From the NCBI GenBank assembly GCA_004000515.1, contig CP034537.1, positions 2,680,001 to 2,744,000 of the forward strand: a DNA stretch of 64,000 nucleotides, read 5' to 3'. A model generated the notes under the pieces. That model was given only the letters and a program-made list of their open reading frames with translations. It did no database searches and was not told where the DNA came from. Positions 13,858-24,654 of the stretch are shown one piece after another (within the stretch, counting starts at the first letter, position 1; every line of letters begins with the position of its first letter). The stretch is from Pseudomonas poae (GTDB lineage Bacteria; Pseudomonadota; Gammaproteobacteria; Pseudomonadales; Pseudomonadaceae). The position numbers and the translations under genes are program-made.

Positions 13858-14272
13858 GCCCATTGACTTACAACCCGATGGACCGCAAACAGCGCAGGCA
13901 AAGCGCCACGGGGCCAGACTGATGCCAGAGGCATGTAGAACTTGCCGGAATACGTGATCTTGGAAGGGCCATGATTCACTGTCGCTCAGCGGCTTGCCCT
14001 CAGCTTTCGGTAGAGGAACTGCCCACAGGGGTCAATTAAGGAGCCGAAGTGATCGGGTTCCTCTTCACGGCGTAAAGCCAGTTCAACATCGCTACCAACG
14101 GGACGGTGCCGCAGCAGGAATTTCGCGTCGTACCGTATCTCCCCGGTAGCAGTTTAACTCTTGTTGTCTTTGTCGTCCCCGACAGGGGATGTCGTGTAGA
14201 AGTCAAGCATCGAATGCCCACAGCCTCGACTGGGGCTAGCTCATCATAGTGCGGCCACGACTGTCAGCTTTT
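13858..14272. other. Gene-free stretch left of the MITE-like element
   Basis: About 415 bp behind the LysR gene. No reading frame has a supported start or protein-like composition. I see no tRNA or terminator of note. Confidence 0.5.
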
Positions 14273-14459
14273 GGCCGATTCTGTTGAAAAAGTCGGTCCT
14301 TCCGGACTGCCTGCATACTGACCGCTGAAAACGCCTTTTTTTGCGCGCCGCTACGCGAAATCTGAGCCCGGAATCCTCTGTTCAAAACATAGATTTCAAT
14401 CTCAAACGCGTATTTTTCTGCCGTAGAAACCATGGCCGACTTTTTCAACAGAATCGGCC
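14273..14459. mobile_element. MITE-like element, 187 bp with 24-bp terminal inverted repeats
   Basis: The two ends (14273-14296 and 14436-14459) are exact 24-bp inverted repeats that begin ggccgattctgttgaaaaag. The 139 bp between them hold no transposase, only A/T-rich filler. IS-type ends of the form ...tgttgaaaaagtcgg are common in pseudomonads, so this looks like a non-autonomous derivative mobilised by a full-length relative. A clear target duplication was not seen. Its right inverted repeat supplies the stop codon of the neighbouring minus-strand gene. Confidence 0.75.
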
Positions 14460-14750
14460 GTTTTCTGACCTTCGCTTGGGGTTGAACTGCCAGGATTTCC
14501 CTAGGCGATGAGTGAGTAACTGCATGGTCAGCAAAAAGTAATAGCGCGTCGACTCAGCGTGCTGGTTCACGTGGTGATTTAAAAACCAAGCGAGATGCTT
14601 TTGCTGCCAAGCCCATGGGTTGTCGCGTTGCCAGCGCTCAGCGATAGCTGTTTGGATAGCCTTCGCTTGGCGAAGGTGACGCTGGCGTGTGGCATGCGAC
14701 CCGCTCAGGACACCCCTAAGGAACAGCTCCATATCGAATGGCTTGCTCAT
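14445..14750 (-). CDS. Small protein coupled to the integrase, 3' end altered by the MITE
   Basis: Translation from ATG 14750 overlaps the integrase stop codon (ATGA), so the two genes are coupled. The 101-residue product opens MSKPFDMELFLRGVLSGSHA and is basic and helical with many His, Arg and Trp residues. From about residue 97 the codons lie inside the terminal inverted repeat of the 187-bp element, which provides the last residues and the stop. The original C-terminus may therefore have been longer. Function unknown; small partners behind integrases of this kind are often accessory recombination proteins. Confidence 0.6.
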   Translation of the reverse strand: MSKPFDMELFLRGVLSGSHATRQRHLRQAKAIQTAIAERWQRDNPWAWQQKHLAWFLNHHVNQHAESTRYYFLLTMQLLTHRLGKSWQFNPKRRSENGRFC

Positions 14751-15727
14751 GTTCGACCACCAATGTAAGCCGATACCACGTCGATACGGCCGTGCCCGAG
14801 TTCATAGCTGATTTGGTCTCGAGCCTCACGATCGAGGCGTTGGTCGAGCTGATAGCAACGGCCTCCGTTGATGGGGGCGAGATGCTGGGTGATATGCTCG
14901 TAGCGTTCGCACGCATAGGCCGCCCGCAATTCGTGGAAGCCTTTGAGGTTGTGCGTATGGAGGATGACTCGTGCGGGACGCACGATTTCCCGTTGGAAAT
15001 CGAGGTAGCGTTCGTTCGGTGCAAGCAGGTTGCGGCTACCGTCGGGTGAGACTTGAAGGGCGAACTCCAATGCTTCGCGGATGTGATCGTTCACGGTAAT
15101 CCAGCGAGGGGCCGACGCACCGGATCGGCCACCTTTGGTGCCCTCCTGGATGTTGATCTTGCCAAGTTTTTCGGCCTCGCGTTGCAAGCGAGGTAGGTCG
15201 GCCAAAATGGTCTCGCGCAAGCGCATGCCGGTGGCTCGGGCCAGCTGCGCGATGGCCGCGGCGCGCGGCATTTGGTGTTCGCAGAGCATGTCGACGATCC
15301 GCTTCACGTGTTCGCGGTCTTGGCCTTGCGGCACCGAGCGACGAACACTGATGCGCCGCATGCCTAGTGCCTTGCTCGGACTCGGCACTTTCACATACTG
15401 ATCACCGCGAAGCGCGGCCATGGTCCGGTTCACGCTGGATAACCGGTTTTGCGCGGTGGCGATGCAGATAGCCCCTTGTTCAACTTGCTGGCGCAGATGC
15501 CCGGCATAGTCCAGCAAGGTCTGCCGATCAATTTTTCGCGCATCGTTAAACCCCGGTCCATCCTCCGACCGACACCACCGCACAAACGCCTGCCACCGAT
15601 CACTGTGTGCCTTGACCGTTCCGTAATGTCCGCCGCCAAACATATCGCGCAATGCCTGCGGCCCGGCATAACTCAGTTGTCGTCCATACCCAAAATTTCG
15701 CCCGTCACGTTTACCTACCAGTGCCAT
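14747..15727 (-). CDS. Tyrosine recombinase of the Integrase_1 type
   Basis: A site-specific recombinase of about 326 residues starting at ATG 15727 behind aggag. The N-terminal half is a SAM-like core-binding domain (WQAFVRWCRSEDGPGFNDAR). The catalytic domain shows the family residues: Arg in ATGMRLRETI, the H-x-x-R box in GFHELRAAYA, and the C-terminal GHGRIDVVSAYIGG with the Tyr nucleophile. This type is common on integrative conjugative elements and differs from the P4-type enzyme at 16728. It is a second recombinase in the same island, so it may be the remnant of an independent insertion. Confidence 0.85.
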   Translation of the reverse strand: MALVGKRDGRNFGYGRQLSYAGPQALRDMFGGGHYGTVKAHSDRWQAFVRWCRSEDGPGFNDARKIDRQTLLDYAGHLRQQVEQGAICIATAQNRLSSVNRTMAALRGDQYVKVPSPSKALGMRRISVRRSVPQGQDREHVKRIVDMLCEHQMPRAAAIAQLARATGMRLRETILADLPRLQREAEKLGKINIQEGTKGGRSGASAPRWITVNDHIREALEFALQVSPDGSRNLLAPNERYLDFQREIVRPARVILHTHNLKGFHELRAAYACERYEHITQHLAPINGGRCYQLDQRLDREARDQISYELGHGRIDVVSAYIGGRT

Positions 15728-16016
15728 GATCAAACTCCTCTCGAAGCCCAACTTTTAAAACCATCCCCACGTCATCCCGCCAAGAATGTTGAGTGTTATC
15801 AGGGATCAAGGCCCCTGCGGCCTGTGAGGGGTGTCCACTGACGCGGGACAGGCGGCTCCTTACGGCCAAGAGCTTGGGCATCTCATGATCTGGCCTCCTG
15901 AGCACTTCCGAGGAAGTGGGCGGGTGGAGGCTGTGCTGGCTGACGAGGCCAATGCCGCGAGATCCTGAGTCAGGTGAAGGCAGGGATGTGATGACCGGGG
16001 CGTGCCTGACTGTCAG
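15728..16016. other. Gene-free stretch behind integrase start
   Basis: Upstream region of the Integrase_1-type gene. A minus-strand frame reaching to 15905 overlaps the integrase start but has no ribosome binding site. No clear gene is seen. Confidence 0.4.
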
Positions 16017-16367
16017 TCAGGTGCAGTCCATTCCGTGGGCTGCGGCACCATCATCTGCATCGCTGTTGCTGGTGGCTTCGGTGTTTGTCACGCCGATTGT
16101 CACGAGGGGGAATGCCGCAAAGCCTTGTACGATTTGGGCTGCAGCAGTAGGCGCGTTCGTCTCTTCCTGGAAGTAAGAGACGAACGCAGGTTGGCGCAGT
16201 GAAATGGCCAAGCGGATAGGTTGCTGCAGGGCAGGAATGTAGAGGTATGAGTTGCCGCAGTGGGCACTCTGGTAGAAGTAGGCATCCATCACATCGCTGT
16301 GACTGTGCGAGCCGCCGGACGCTAATCGCACTTGGGGGTGAACCACCACGATGTGGCGTAGCCTCAA
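16017..16367 (-). CDS. Possible hypothetical protein
   Basis: An open frame of up to 116 residues; a likelier internal start gives a product opening MDAYFYQSAHCGNSYLYIPA with a plausible mixed alpha/beta composition (IRLAISLRQPAFVSYFQEET). It lies between the two integrases and reads in their direction. No family is recognised and no strong ribosome binding site is visible, so it may be spurious. Confidence 0.35.
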   Translation of the reverse strand: MRLRHIVVVHPQVRLASGGSHSHSDVMDAYFYQSAHCGNSYLYIPALQQPIRLAISLRQPAFVSYFQEETNAPTAAAQIVQGFAAFPLVTIGVTNTEATSNSDADDGAAAHGMDCT

Positions 16368-16425
16368 AGGTTCTGACTACCTGGGTTGCTGTCAAGGACA
16401 GCGCTTGCACGATCTTTTTTACGCC

Positions 16426-16515
16426 TGTGGATAATTTGGGTCAAGGCTCGATTTTTCGGGGATTCTGCGGCTGTGGATGAAAGTATCCACCGGTGGAAAT
16501 CAGTGGTTTTCCACA
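16426..16515. promoter_or_regulatory. Cluster of DnaA-box-like sequences
   Basis: Within 90 bp there is a perfect DnaA box on the minus strand (tgtggataa, 16426-16434), a one-mismatch copy (tgtggatga, 16472-16480), gtatccacc nearby (16483-16491) and ttttccaca (16507-16515). The cluster lies in a non-coding gap between the two integrases. It could be a replication or copy-control region of a formerly autonomous element, or coincidence in a run of similar words. Confidence 0.35.
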
Positions 16516-16727
16516 GACAGTTACGTGGGCTTTAGATTTTTTAGTGAGGTCCATCCAAGCAGGGCGGCTTTGCAGCCCCGCTTGGATGGACCCGCGAGGA
16601 AGGGTGGACAGCGGTGATCTCACAGGCTTACCCACGTTTGAATGCGCCACGGCTATTTTATAGGGCTGTGATGTTGTCGCAGACCGAGTCGAATTCGTGA
16701 GGCATCCCGTGATCGCTGTATCGCCGC
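16516..16727. other. Gene-free stretch before the P4-type integrase end
   Basis: The segment 16550-16595 contains a dyad (gtccatccaagcagggc / gcttggatggac) that can form a long hairpin, possibly a terminator for the minus-strand integrase, although no U-run follows in that direction. No gene is seen. Confidence 0.4.
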
Positions 16728-18032
16728 TTAGTCTGTATCGATAGGAAACTTATCATCTTTGCGTGCGTGGGACGCTGTTAGAGGCGATGCAGAAGGGCGT
16801 GCGAGGAACTGATTAACGCGAGTATCAAATTGATCGCGAAGGTTGGCTGTAATGCCTTCTTTGAGGGCATCGAGATAGTCCGCATACCACTGCATCATCA
16901 TCCGACGTTGCGATAGGTATAGGGCTTGATTGTACTCACCAGAGATGCCGCCCTCGACGTGAGCCAGTTGGCTTTCTACATGATCCTTTAGCCAGCCATG
17001 TTCGCGCAGCAGCGTGCTTGCGGTATGACGAGTGCCATGGCTGACGAGTCGTCCTTTATAGCCGATCTTGGCGAACACCAGGTTGATCGTGTTTTCACTG
17101 ATGACTGGCTGCTTTTCACCATTGCCAGGGAATAGATACCGGCTGCGTCCAGTGCTTTGATTCAGTTTGGTAAGCATGGCGATCAATTGATGAGGTAGAG
17201 GGCTGACGTAATCTCTGCGCATCTTCATGCGGGCGGCCGGGATGGTCCATATCCCTTCCTCGAAATCGATCTCTTCCCATTTTGCATAGCGAACCATGCC
17301 GGGGCGGCTAGCCGTCAGAATTGTCATCCATGACGCAATCCTCGCTGGTAGCCGGCTGGTGGTCTTGCTTAAAGCCCGGAGAAACTCAGGTAGTTCGTGT
17401 TCGTGCAGATGTGGGTAGTGTTGAGTGGGCGGTGGAGCTATCGCAATGGCATGGAGTTCGGAGGCTGGATTATGTTCGCACAGGCCGCGTGCAATGGCTT
17501 GACTGAAAATCTGTTTCAGCCAGGTCCGGGTCTTGTCCGCAACATTGAAGGCGCCTCGTTTTTCGATGCAGGCCTGCAGTTTTGCACAGTCGCTTCGAGT
17601 AATGAGCTCCAGTTGCTTTTCGCCGAGAGCGGGCAGTAGATCCTTATCGAGATAGTCGCGGATCTTCTTCAGCGTCGCGCTGCTGCGGCCGGAGTCCGCT
17701 TTGAATTGGTACCAGTACTCCGCGGCTCGCCTGAAGGTGTTGAGCCCGGCCTCCTGCTGTCGCAGCTTGTCATCGCGGCGTTTTGTGCCGGGGTTGGTGC
17801 CTTGCTTGAGTAGGTTGCGGCATTCTGCAGCTCGTTCACGAGCTTCCTGCAAGGAGATATGCGGATACACACCCAGTGACATGCGCGCCGCCCGACCCTG
17901 ATAGGTATACCGGAAGTGCCAGTACTTGCTGCCGTTGGGTTTCACCAGCAGGGCAAGACCCGAACTATCACTCAAGGTAAACGGTCTGTCGGCAGGCTTG
18001 GACGCTTTGATTTGTAAGGCGGTCAATGGCAT
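16728..18032 (-). CDS. P4-type tyrosine integrase next to tRNA-Leu
   Basis: It catalyses integration and excision of the island at the tRNA-Leu 3' end. The start at ATG 18032 is chosen because ggaggtg precedes it and the protein then opens MPLTALQIKASKPADRPFTL, the standard N-terminus of the DUF4102 arm-binding domain. Catalytic residues are seen as Arg in TASRPGMVRYAKW, the H-x-x-R box in SHGTRHTASTLL, His in LAHVEGG and Tyr in EYNQALYLSQR. At 434 residues it is full length and intact. The gene starts about 160 bp from the tRNA and reads away from it, the classic arrangement. Confidence 0.93.
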   Translation of the reverse strand: MPLTALQIKASKPADRPFTLSDSSGLALLVKPNGSKYWHFRYTYQGRAARMSLGVYPHISLQEARERAAECRNLLKQGTNPGTKRRDDKLRQQEAGLNTFRRAAEYWYQFKADSGRSSATLKKIRDYLDKDLLPALGEKQLELITRSDCAKLQACIEKRGAFNVADKTRTWLKQIFSQAIARGLCEHNPASELHAIAIAPPPTQHYPHLHEHELPEFLRALSKTTSRLPARIASWMTILTASRPGMVRYAKWEEIDFEEGIWTIPAARMKMRRDYVSPLPHQLIAMLTKLNQSTGRSRYLFPGNGEKQPVISENTINLVFAKIGYKGRLVSHGTRHTASTLLREHGWLKDHVESQLAHVEGGISGEYNQALYLSQRRMMMQWYADYLDALKEGITANLRDQFDTRVNQFLARPSASPLTASHARKDDKFPIDTD

Positions 18033-18035
18033 CGC

Positions 18036-18081
18036 TGTACACCTCCGGTTCTCGAACTGGAATATGTACAGAAAATGTACC
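18036..18081. promoter_or_regulatory. TGTAC motif cluster at the integrase start
   Basis: Three TGTAC motifs (18036, 18065, 18076) lie immediately before the integrase start codon. The same core forms the perfect inverted repeat near attL (3959-3993), so they may be integrase or directionality-factor binding sites at both island ends, and might also govern integrase expression. Confidence 0.35.
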
Positions 18082-18125
18082 AAAAAGTGGCTGGCTTGCA
18101 AGAGATGGGGTGGAACCCCAGAGAC

Positions 18126-18150
18126 CAAAAAGCCCGCAGTTAGCGGGCTC
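18126..18150 (-). terminator. Terminator now serving tRNA-Leu
   Basis: On the minus strand agcccgc-taact-gcgggct is followed by tttttgg. It stands 45-70 bp behind the tRNA-Leu 3' end and belongs to the island, so it seems to replace the original tRNA terminator left at 3862-3894. It also separates tRNA transcription from the integrase gene. Confidence 0.75.
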
Positions 18151-18193
18151 TAGGTGTGTTTCGTAGACGCTGGTAGTCGTCTATGTACTGCAA

Positions 18194-18217
18194 ATGGTGC
18201 CCCGAGGGAGACTCGAA
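18194..18217. repeat. attR: tRNA-Leu 3' end
   Basis: The last 23 bases of the tRNA-Leu gene plus one base; repeated in direct orientation at 3898-3920. Similarity ends with agactcgaa, which covers the TpsiC arm to the CCA end. Confidence 0.8.
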
Positions 18218-18279
18218 CTCCCACTCCTTTCGAAAACGGATTTTGAATCCGCCGCGTCTACCAATTCCGCCATCAGGGC
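18195..18279 (-). tRNA. tRNA-Leu (anticodon CAA)
   Basis: An 85-base class II tRNA on the minus strand. The acceptor stem pairs GCCCTGA with TCGGGGC and CCA is encoded. The anticodon loop TTCAAAA gives anticodon CAA, and the long variable arm typical of leucine tRNAs is present. It is the integration site of the island to its left and lies just upstream of queA, as in related pseudomonads. Confidence 0.96.
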
Positions 18280-18292
18280 TCAATGGCGGCGA

Positions 18293-18321
18293 AGTATAGA
18301 GATGAGATTACCGTTGGTCAA
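18293..18321 (-). promoter_or_regulatory. Promoter of tRNA-Leu
   Basis: On the minus strand TTGACC and TATACT are separated by exactly 17 bases, ending 13 bases before the tRNA 5' end. This is a near-consensus sigma70 promoter. Confidence 0.8.
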
Positions 18322-18387
18322 TCACCTTTCATGGTCAATTTTCACTATTTCCGCTAGACTTCCCGGCCCTGCTAGACGAACTCCATC

Positions 18388-20557
<2,170 letters not shown>

Positions 20558-20600
20558 GTTTTCCGACCCTAAGATTCACTATTTGCAACTGGAGTGCTAA

Positions 20601-20940
20601 ATGAGCTTTTTTATCTCTAACGCCATGGCTGATGCTGCCGCGCCTGCTGCTGCCGGTCCTATGGGCGGTGGTTTCGAGTGGATTTTCCTGGTCGGCTTCC
20701 TGGTCATCTTCTACCTGATGATCTGGCGTCCACAGGCCAAGCGCGCCAAAGAGCAGAAAAAACCTGCTGGGCAGCCTGCAGAAAGGTGACGAAGTTGTGA
20801 CCACCGGCGGTATCGCTGGCAAGATCACCAAGGTCTCCGATGCTTTCGTCGTTCTGGAAGTCTCCGACACCGTCGAAATGAAGTTCCAGAAGGGCGCCAT
20901 CGCCGCCACGCTGCCAAAAGGCACGCTCAAAGCGATCTAA
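20601..20940 (+). CDS. yajC: Sec translocon accessory protein YajC (one frame break)
   Basis: YajC is a small inner-membrane partner of SecDF. The N-terminus opens MSFFISNAMADAAAPAAAGP and has one membrane segment (IFLVGFLVIFYLMIWRP). A run of six A at 20757-20762, where five are expected, breaks the frame; corrected it reads EQKNLLGSLQKGDEVVTTGG and goes on to KGTLKAI at 20940. The joined product of about 112 residues is the usual size. It is the first gene of the yajC-secD-secF unit. Confidence 0.93.
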
Positions 20941-21002
20941 GTTCCAACCTTTACCAATCGACGGGGCGCGCAAGGCGCCCCGCGTTATAAGCGGGCGGCG
21001 TG

Positions 21003-22871
21003 ATGCTGAACAAATACCCTCTGTGGAAATACGTACTGATCCTGGCGGTGCTGGCGATCGGTTTTATTTATTCCGCTCCCAATCTTTATCCTGATGACCC
21101 TGCGATCCAGATCACTGGCGCCAGCACTTCGCTGCAAGTCAATCAGGCTGATCTGGAACGCGCGAGCAAAGCGCTCACCGACGCGGGTATCCAGGTCAAG
21201 GCGGCATCGTTGGCGGCTGATGCGAAGGGCGGCTTGCTGCGCCTGACCAAGGCAGAAGACCAATTGCCGGCCAAAGACGTCGTGCGCAAGGCCATGGGTG
21301 ATGACTACGTTGTCGCGCTCAACCTGGCACAGACCACGCCAAAATGGCTGCGCAGCATTGGCGCGCATCCGATGAAGCTGGGTCTGGACTTGTCCGGTGG
21401 TGTGCACTTCCTGTTGGAAGTCGATATGGACAAGGCCCTCGACGCACGCCTGAAGGTTTATGAAGGCGATGTGAAGAGCCTGCTGCGTAAAGAGAAGTTG
21501 CGTTATCGCAGCCTGCCGCAGCTCAACGGCGCCATCCAGCTGGGCTTCTCCGACGAAGCTTCCCGCGAACAGGCCCGTGTTCTGATCCGCAAGAACTTCA
21601 ATGATTTCGACATCGTACCGGCCGACCTCAATGGCCAGCCTGTACTGCGTCTGGCGATGACCCCAGCCAAGCTGGCGGAAATCCGCGAATACTCCATCAA
21701 GCAGAACTTGACCACGGTACGTAACCGCGTCAACGAGCTGGGTGTAGCCGAGCCGATCGTTCAGCGCCAGGGTGCTAACCGTATCGTGGTTGAGCTGCCA
21801 GGCGTGCAGGACACGGCTGAGGCCAAGCGTATTCTGGGCAAGACGGCCAACCTGGAGTTCCGTCTGGCTGCTGAGCCGGGTGCTACCCGCGCCACCGCTG
21901 AAGAGTTCGAGTTCCGCGAAGGCAACCGTCCACCCGCGTTGATCGAGCGTGGCTTGATCATCACCGGTGACCAGGTGACTGACGCCAAGGCTGGTTTCGG
22001 CGAGCACGGTACCCCCGAAGTGAACATCCGTCTGGATGGTCATGGCGGCGAACTGATGAGCCGCGCAACGCGCAGCAACGTTGGTCGCAGCATGGCGGTC
22101 ATCTTCATCGAGCAACGTCCGGTCACCACTTACACGAAGCAAGTGGTCAACGGCGTCGAGAAAGATGTACCAGTGCAGACCTTCAAGGAAGAGAAGAAGA
22201 TCATCAGCCTGGCGACCATCCAATCGCCGCTGGGTGCTCAATTCCGTATCACTGGCCTGAACGGCCAGGGCGAATCCTCGGAACTGGCTCTGCTGCTGCG
22301 TGCGGGTGGCCTGGCTGCACCGATGTACTTCGCTGAAGAGCGCACCATCGGCCCGAGCCTGGGTGCTGACAACATCACCAAGGGTATCGACGCAGCCTTG
22401 TGGGGCATGCTGTTCGTATCCCTGTTCATCATCGCCATCTACCGCTTCTTCGGCATCATCGCCACCGTCGCCCTGGCGGGCAACATGGTGATGCTGTTGG
22501 CCTTGATGTCGCTGCTGGGCGCTACACTGACACTGCCAGGTATTGCCGGTATCGTACTCACCATGGGTATGGCGGTAGACGCCAACGTACTGATCTTCTC
22601 GCGGATTCGTGAAGAGATCGCGGCGGGCATGACCGTGCAGCGTGCAATCAACGAAGGCTTCGGCCGGGCATTTACTGCGATTCTTGACTCCAACCTGACT
22701 ACCTTGTTGGTCGGCGGGATTCTCTTTGCCATGGGCACCGGCCCGGTCAAAGGTTTTGCGGTGACCATGTCCCTCGGTATCTTTACCTCGATGTTCACGG
22801 CCATCATGGTGACCCGCGCAATGGTCAACCTGATCTTTGGCGGGCGTGACTTCAAGAAGTTGTGGATTTAA
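21003..22871 (+). CDS. secD: Protein translocase subunit SecD
   Basis: SecD, with SecF, uses proton-motive force to pull exported proteins through SecYEG. The intact product of about 622 residues has one N-terminal membrane helix (YVLILAVLAIGFIYSAPNLY), a large periplasmic domain containing LGLDLSGGVHFLLEVD, and a C-terminal RND-type bundle of five helices with GMAVDANVLIFSRIREE. The ATG at 21003 is preferred over the GTG just before it. Confidence 0.97.
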   Translation: MLNKYPLWKYVLILAVLAIGFIYSAPNLYPDDPAIQITGASTSLQVNQADLERASKALTDAGIQVKAASLAADAKGGLLRLTKAEDQLPAKDVVRKAMGDDYVVALNLAQTTPKWLRSIGAHPMKLGLDLSGGVHFLLEVDMDKALDARLKVYEGDVKSLLRKEKLRYRSLPQLNGAIQLGFSDEASREQARVLIRKNFNDFDIVPADLNGQPVLRLAMTPAKLAEIREYSIKQNLTTVRNRVNELGVAEPIVQRQGANRIVVELPGVQDTAEAKRILGKTANLEFRLAAEPGATRATAEEFEFREGNRPPALIERGLIITGDQVTDAKAGFGEHGTPEVNIRLDGHGGELMSRATRSNVGRSMAVIFIEQRPVTTYTKQVVNGVEKDVPVQTFKEEKKIISLATIQSPLGAQFRITGLNGQGESSELALLLRAGGLAAPMYFAEERTIGPSLGADNITKGIDAALWGMLFVSLFIIAIYRFFGIIATVALAGNMVMLLALMSLLGATLTLPGIAGIVLTMGMAVDANVLIFSRIREEIAAGMTVQRAINEGFGRAFTAILDSNLTTLLVGGILFAMGTGPVKGFAVTMSLGIFTSMFTAIMVTRAMVNLIFGGRDFKKLWI

Positions 22872-22880
22872 GGGGCTGCC

Positions 22881-23795
22881 ATGTTACGTACAATCAACTT
22901 CATGGGCGTTCGCAACGTTGCGTTCGGCGTCACCGTGCTCCTTACCGTACTGGCGTTGTTCAGCTGGTTCCATAAGGGCCTGAACTACGGCCTGGACTTC
23001 ACCGGCGGTACGCTCATCGAGCTGACCTACGAGAAGCCAGCCGACGTTACCCTGGTGCGCAACGAGCTGGTCAAGGCGGGCTATCACGAAGCCATCGTGC
23101 AGAGCTTCGGCGCGACCACTGACCTGCTGGTGCGTATGCCTGGCGAAGACCCGCAGCTGGGTCACCAGGTAGCCGAGGCCTTGCAGAAGGTCGGCGGTGA
23201 TAACCCGGCGTCGGTCAAGCGCGTTGAGTTCGTAGGCCCGCAAGTGGGTGAAGAGCTGCGCGACCAAGGCGGCCTCGGCATGCTGATGGCGCTGGTCGGC
23301 ATCATGATCTACCTGGCTTTCCGCTTTCAGTGGAAGTTCGGTGTCGGCGCCATTGTGTCGCTGATTCACGACGTGATCGTGACCGTGGGTATTCTGGCGT
23401 ACTTCCAGATCACCTTCGATCTCACCGTACTGGCGGCTGTACTGGCGATCATTGGTTACTCCCTCAACGACACCATCGTGGTATTCGACCGAGTTCGTGA
23501 GAACTTCCGTGTGCTGCGCAAGGCTTCGTTGATCGAGAACATCAACGTCTCCACCACCCAGACCCTGCTGCGGACCATGGCAACATCGATCTCCACCTTG
23601 CTGGCGATTGCTGCACTGATGATCTTCGGTGGCGACAACCTGTGGGGCTTCTCCCTGGCGCTGTTCATCGGCGTTCTGGCGGGTACCTACTCGTCGATCT
23701 ACATCGCCAACGTGGTGCTGATCTGGCTGAACCTCAACAGCGAAGACCTGATCCCTCCAGCCAGCACTGGCAAGGAGGTCGACGACCGCCCTTGA
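22881..23795 (+). CDS. secF: Protein translocase subunit SecF
   Basis: The second half of the SecDF motor, 304 residues and intact. It has an N-terminal helix, a short periplasmic domain opening with GLDFTGGTLIEL, and a C-terminal membrane bundle with GYSLNDTIVVFDRVREN, the family hallmark. It starts nine bases behind secD, so both are cotranscribed. Confidence 0.97.
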   Translation: MLRTINFMGVRNVAFGVTVLLTVLALFSWFHKGLNYGLDFTGGTLIELTYEKPADVTLVRNELVKAGYHEAIVQSFGATTDLLVRMPGEDPQLGHQVAEALQKVGGDNPASVKRVEFVGPQVGEELRDQGGLGMLMALVGIMIYLAFRFQWKFGVGAIVSLIHDVIVTVGILAYFQITFDLTVLAAVLAIIGYSLNDTIVVFDRVRENFRVLRKASLIENINVSTTQTLLRTMATSISTLLAIAALMIFGGDNLWGFSLALFIGVLAGTYSSIYIANVVLIWLNLNSEDLIPPASTGKEVDDRP

Positions 23796-23825
23796 TGGGC
23801 GATTGTTGATCCGCTGTTACAAGAA

Positions 23826-23857
23826 AGGCACGAGTATTGAACTCGTGCCTTTTTTTT
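23826..23857 (+). terminator. Terminator of the queA-secF transcript
   Basis: A perfect ten-base stem (aggcacgagt / actcgtgcct) with loop attga is followed by eight T, 30 bases after secF. Confidence 0.92.
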
Positions 23858-23910
23858 GTCTGGGTATAGCGCGGACGTTTCGGTCCGCTTGTGATGGTCA
23901 GGAGGTTCAC

Positions 23911-24453
23911 GTGAACAAGTCGTTGCTGGTTGGTGCGGTATTGGGTGCTGTCGGTGTGACTGCCGGGGGCGCTGTTGCCACCTACAGCCTGGTTAAAAGC
24001 GGCCCTGAGTATGCGCAAGTGCTGGCGGTGCAGCCGGTTAAAACCCAAATCAAAACCCCTCGCGAGGTCTGCAAGGACGTCGCCGTGACGCGGCAGAAGC
24101 CGGTGCAGGATCAGCATCAGATCGTCGGCACCGTGGTCGGTGCGCTGGCCGGTGGCTTGTTGGGCAACCAGGTCGGTGGCGGTAATGGCAAGAAGCTGGC
24201 TACCGTAGCTGGCGCGGTCGGTGGCGGATATGCGGGTAACAAGGTTCAGGAAGGTATGCAGAACCGCGACACCTATACCACCACACAAACCCGCTGCAAC
24301 ACCGTTAACGACATCAGCGACAAAGTCGTTGGTTATGACGTGCGTTACAACCTGGATGGCAAGGAAGGCACCGTACGTATGGATCGTGATCCAGGTGGCC
24401 AGATCCCAGTCGACAAAGAAGGTCGTCTGATCCTGGGTCAAAACCAGCAGTAA
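23911..24453 (+). CDS. Glycine-zipper 2TM outer-membrane-type protein
   Basis: GTG at 23911 behind a perfect aggagg site is the best start, giving 180 residues opening MNKSLLVGAVLGAVGVTAGG. The N-terminus is a signal peptide or membrane anchor without a lipobox cysteine. The central IVGTVVGALAGGLLGNQVGG and the following AGAVGGGYAGNK are the two glycine-zipper hairpin helices of the SlyB/Rick_17kDa type. Such proteins are small envelope proteins of uncertain function. It is transcribed alone between two terminators. Confidence 0.85.
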   Translation: MNKSLLVGAVLGAVGVTAGGAVATYSLVKSGPEYAQVLAVQPVKTQIKTPREVCKDVAVTRQKPVQDQHQIVGTVVGALAGGLLGNQVGGGNGKKLATVAGAVGGGYAGNKVQEGMQNRDTYTTTQTRCNTVNDISDKVVGYDVRYNLDGKEGTVRMDRDPGGQIPVDKEGRLILGQNQQ

Positions 24454-24476
24454 TCCCAGGCCTGGCGTAGATCAAA

Positions 24477-24570
24477 ATGTGGGAGCAGGCTTGCTCGCGA
24501 ATGCGGTAGATCAGTCATAGTAGCTTTGACTGTCACTCCGCATTCGCGAGCAAGCCCGCTCCCACATTTG
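24477..24570. repeat. REP pair in inverted orientation
   Basis: Two copies of the tgtgggagc..gcttgctcgcgaatgcgg REP core face each other around a short spacer, forming a long inverted repeat. This paired form is the Pseudomonas REPIN type, copied by a chromosomal RAYT transposase in trans. Confidence 0.85.
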
Positions 24571-24615
24571 TTTGTGTGTTGCCGCCGCCAGTTGTGGCAC
24601 GACCAAACGCCAGGC

Positions 24616-24644
24616 AAAAAAAGCACCCCGAAGGGTGCTTTTTT
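24616..24644. terminator. Bidirectional terminator between the 2TM gene and suhB
   Basis: Stem aagcaccc / gggtgctt with loop cgaa, flanked by A and T runs on either side. It serves the convergent suhB gene, whose stop lies 11 bases away, and the plus-strand gene. Confidence 0.9.
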
Positions 24645-24654
24645 GCTCGCTCGC

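Noticed and set aside
14273..14459. A complete insertion sequence
   Set aside because: There is no transposase between the inverted repeats; only a 187-bp non-autonomous element is present.
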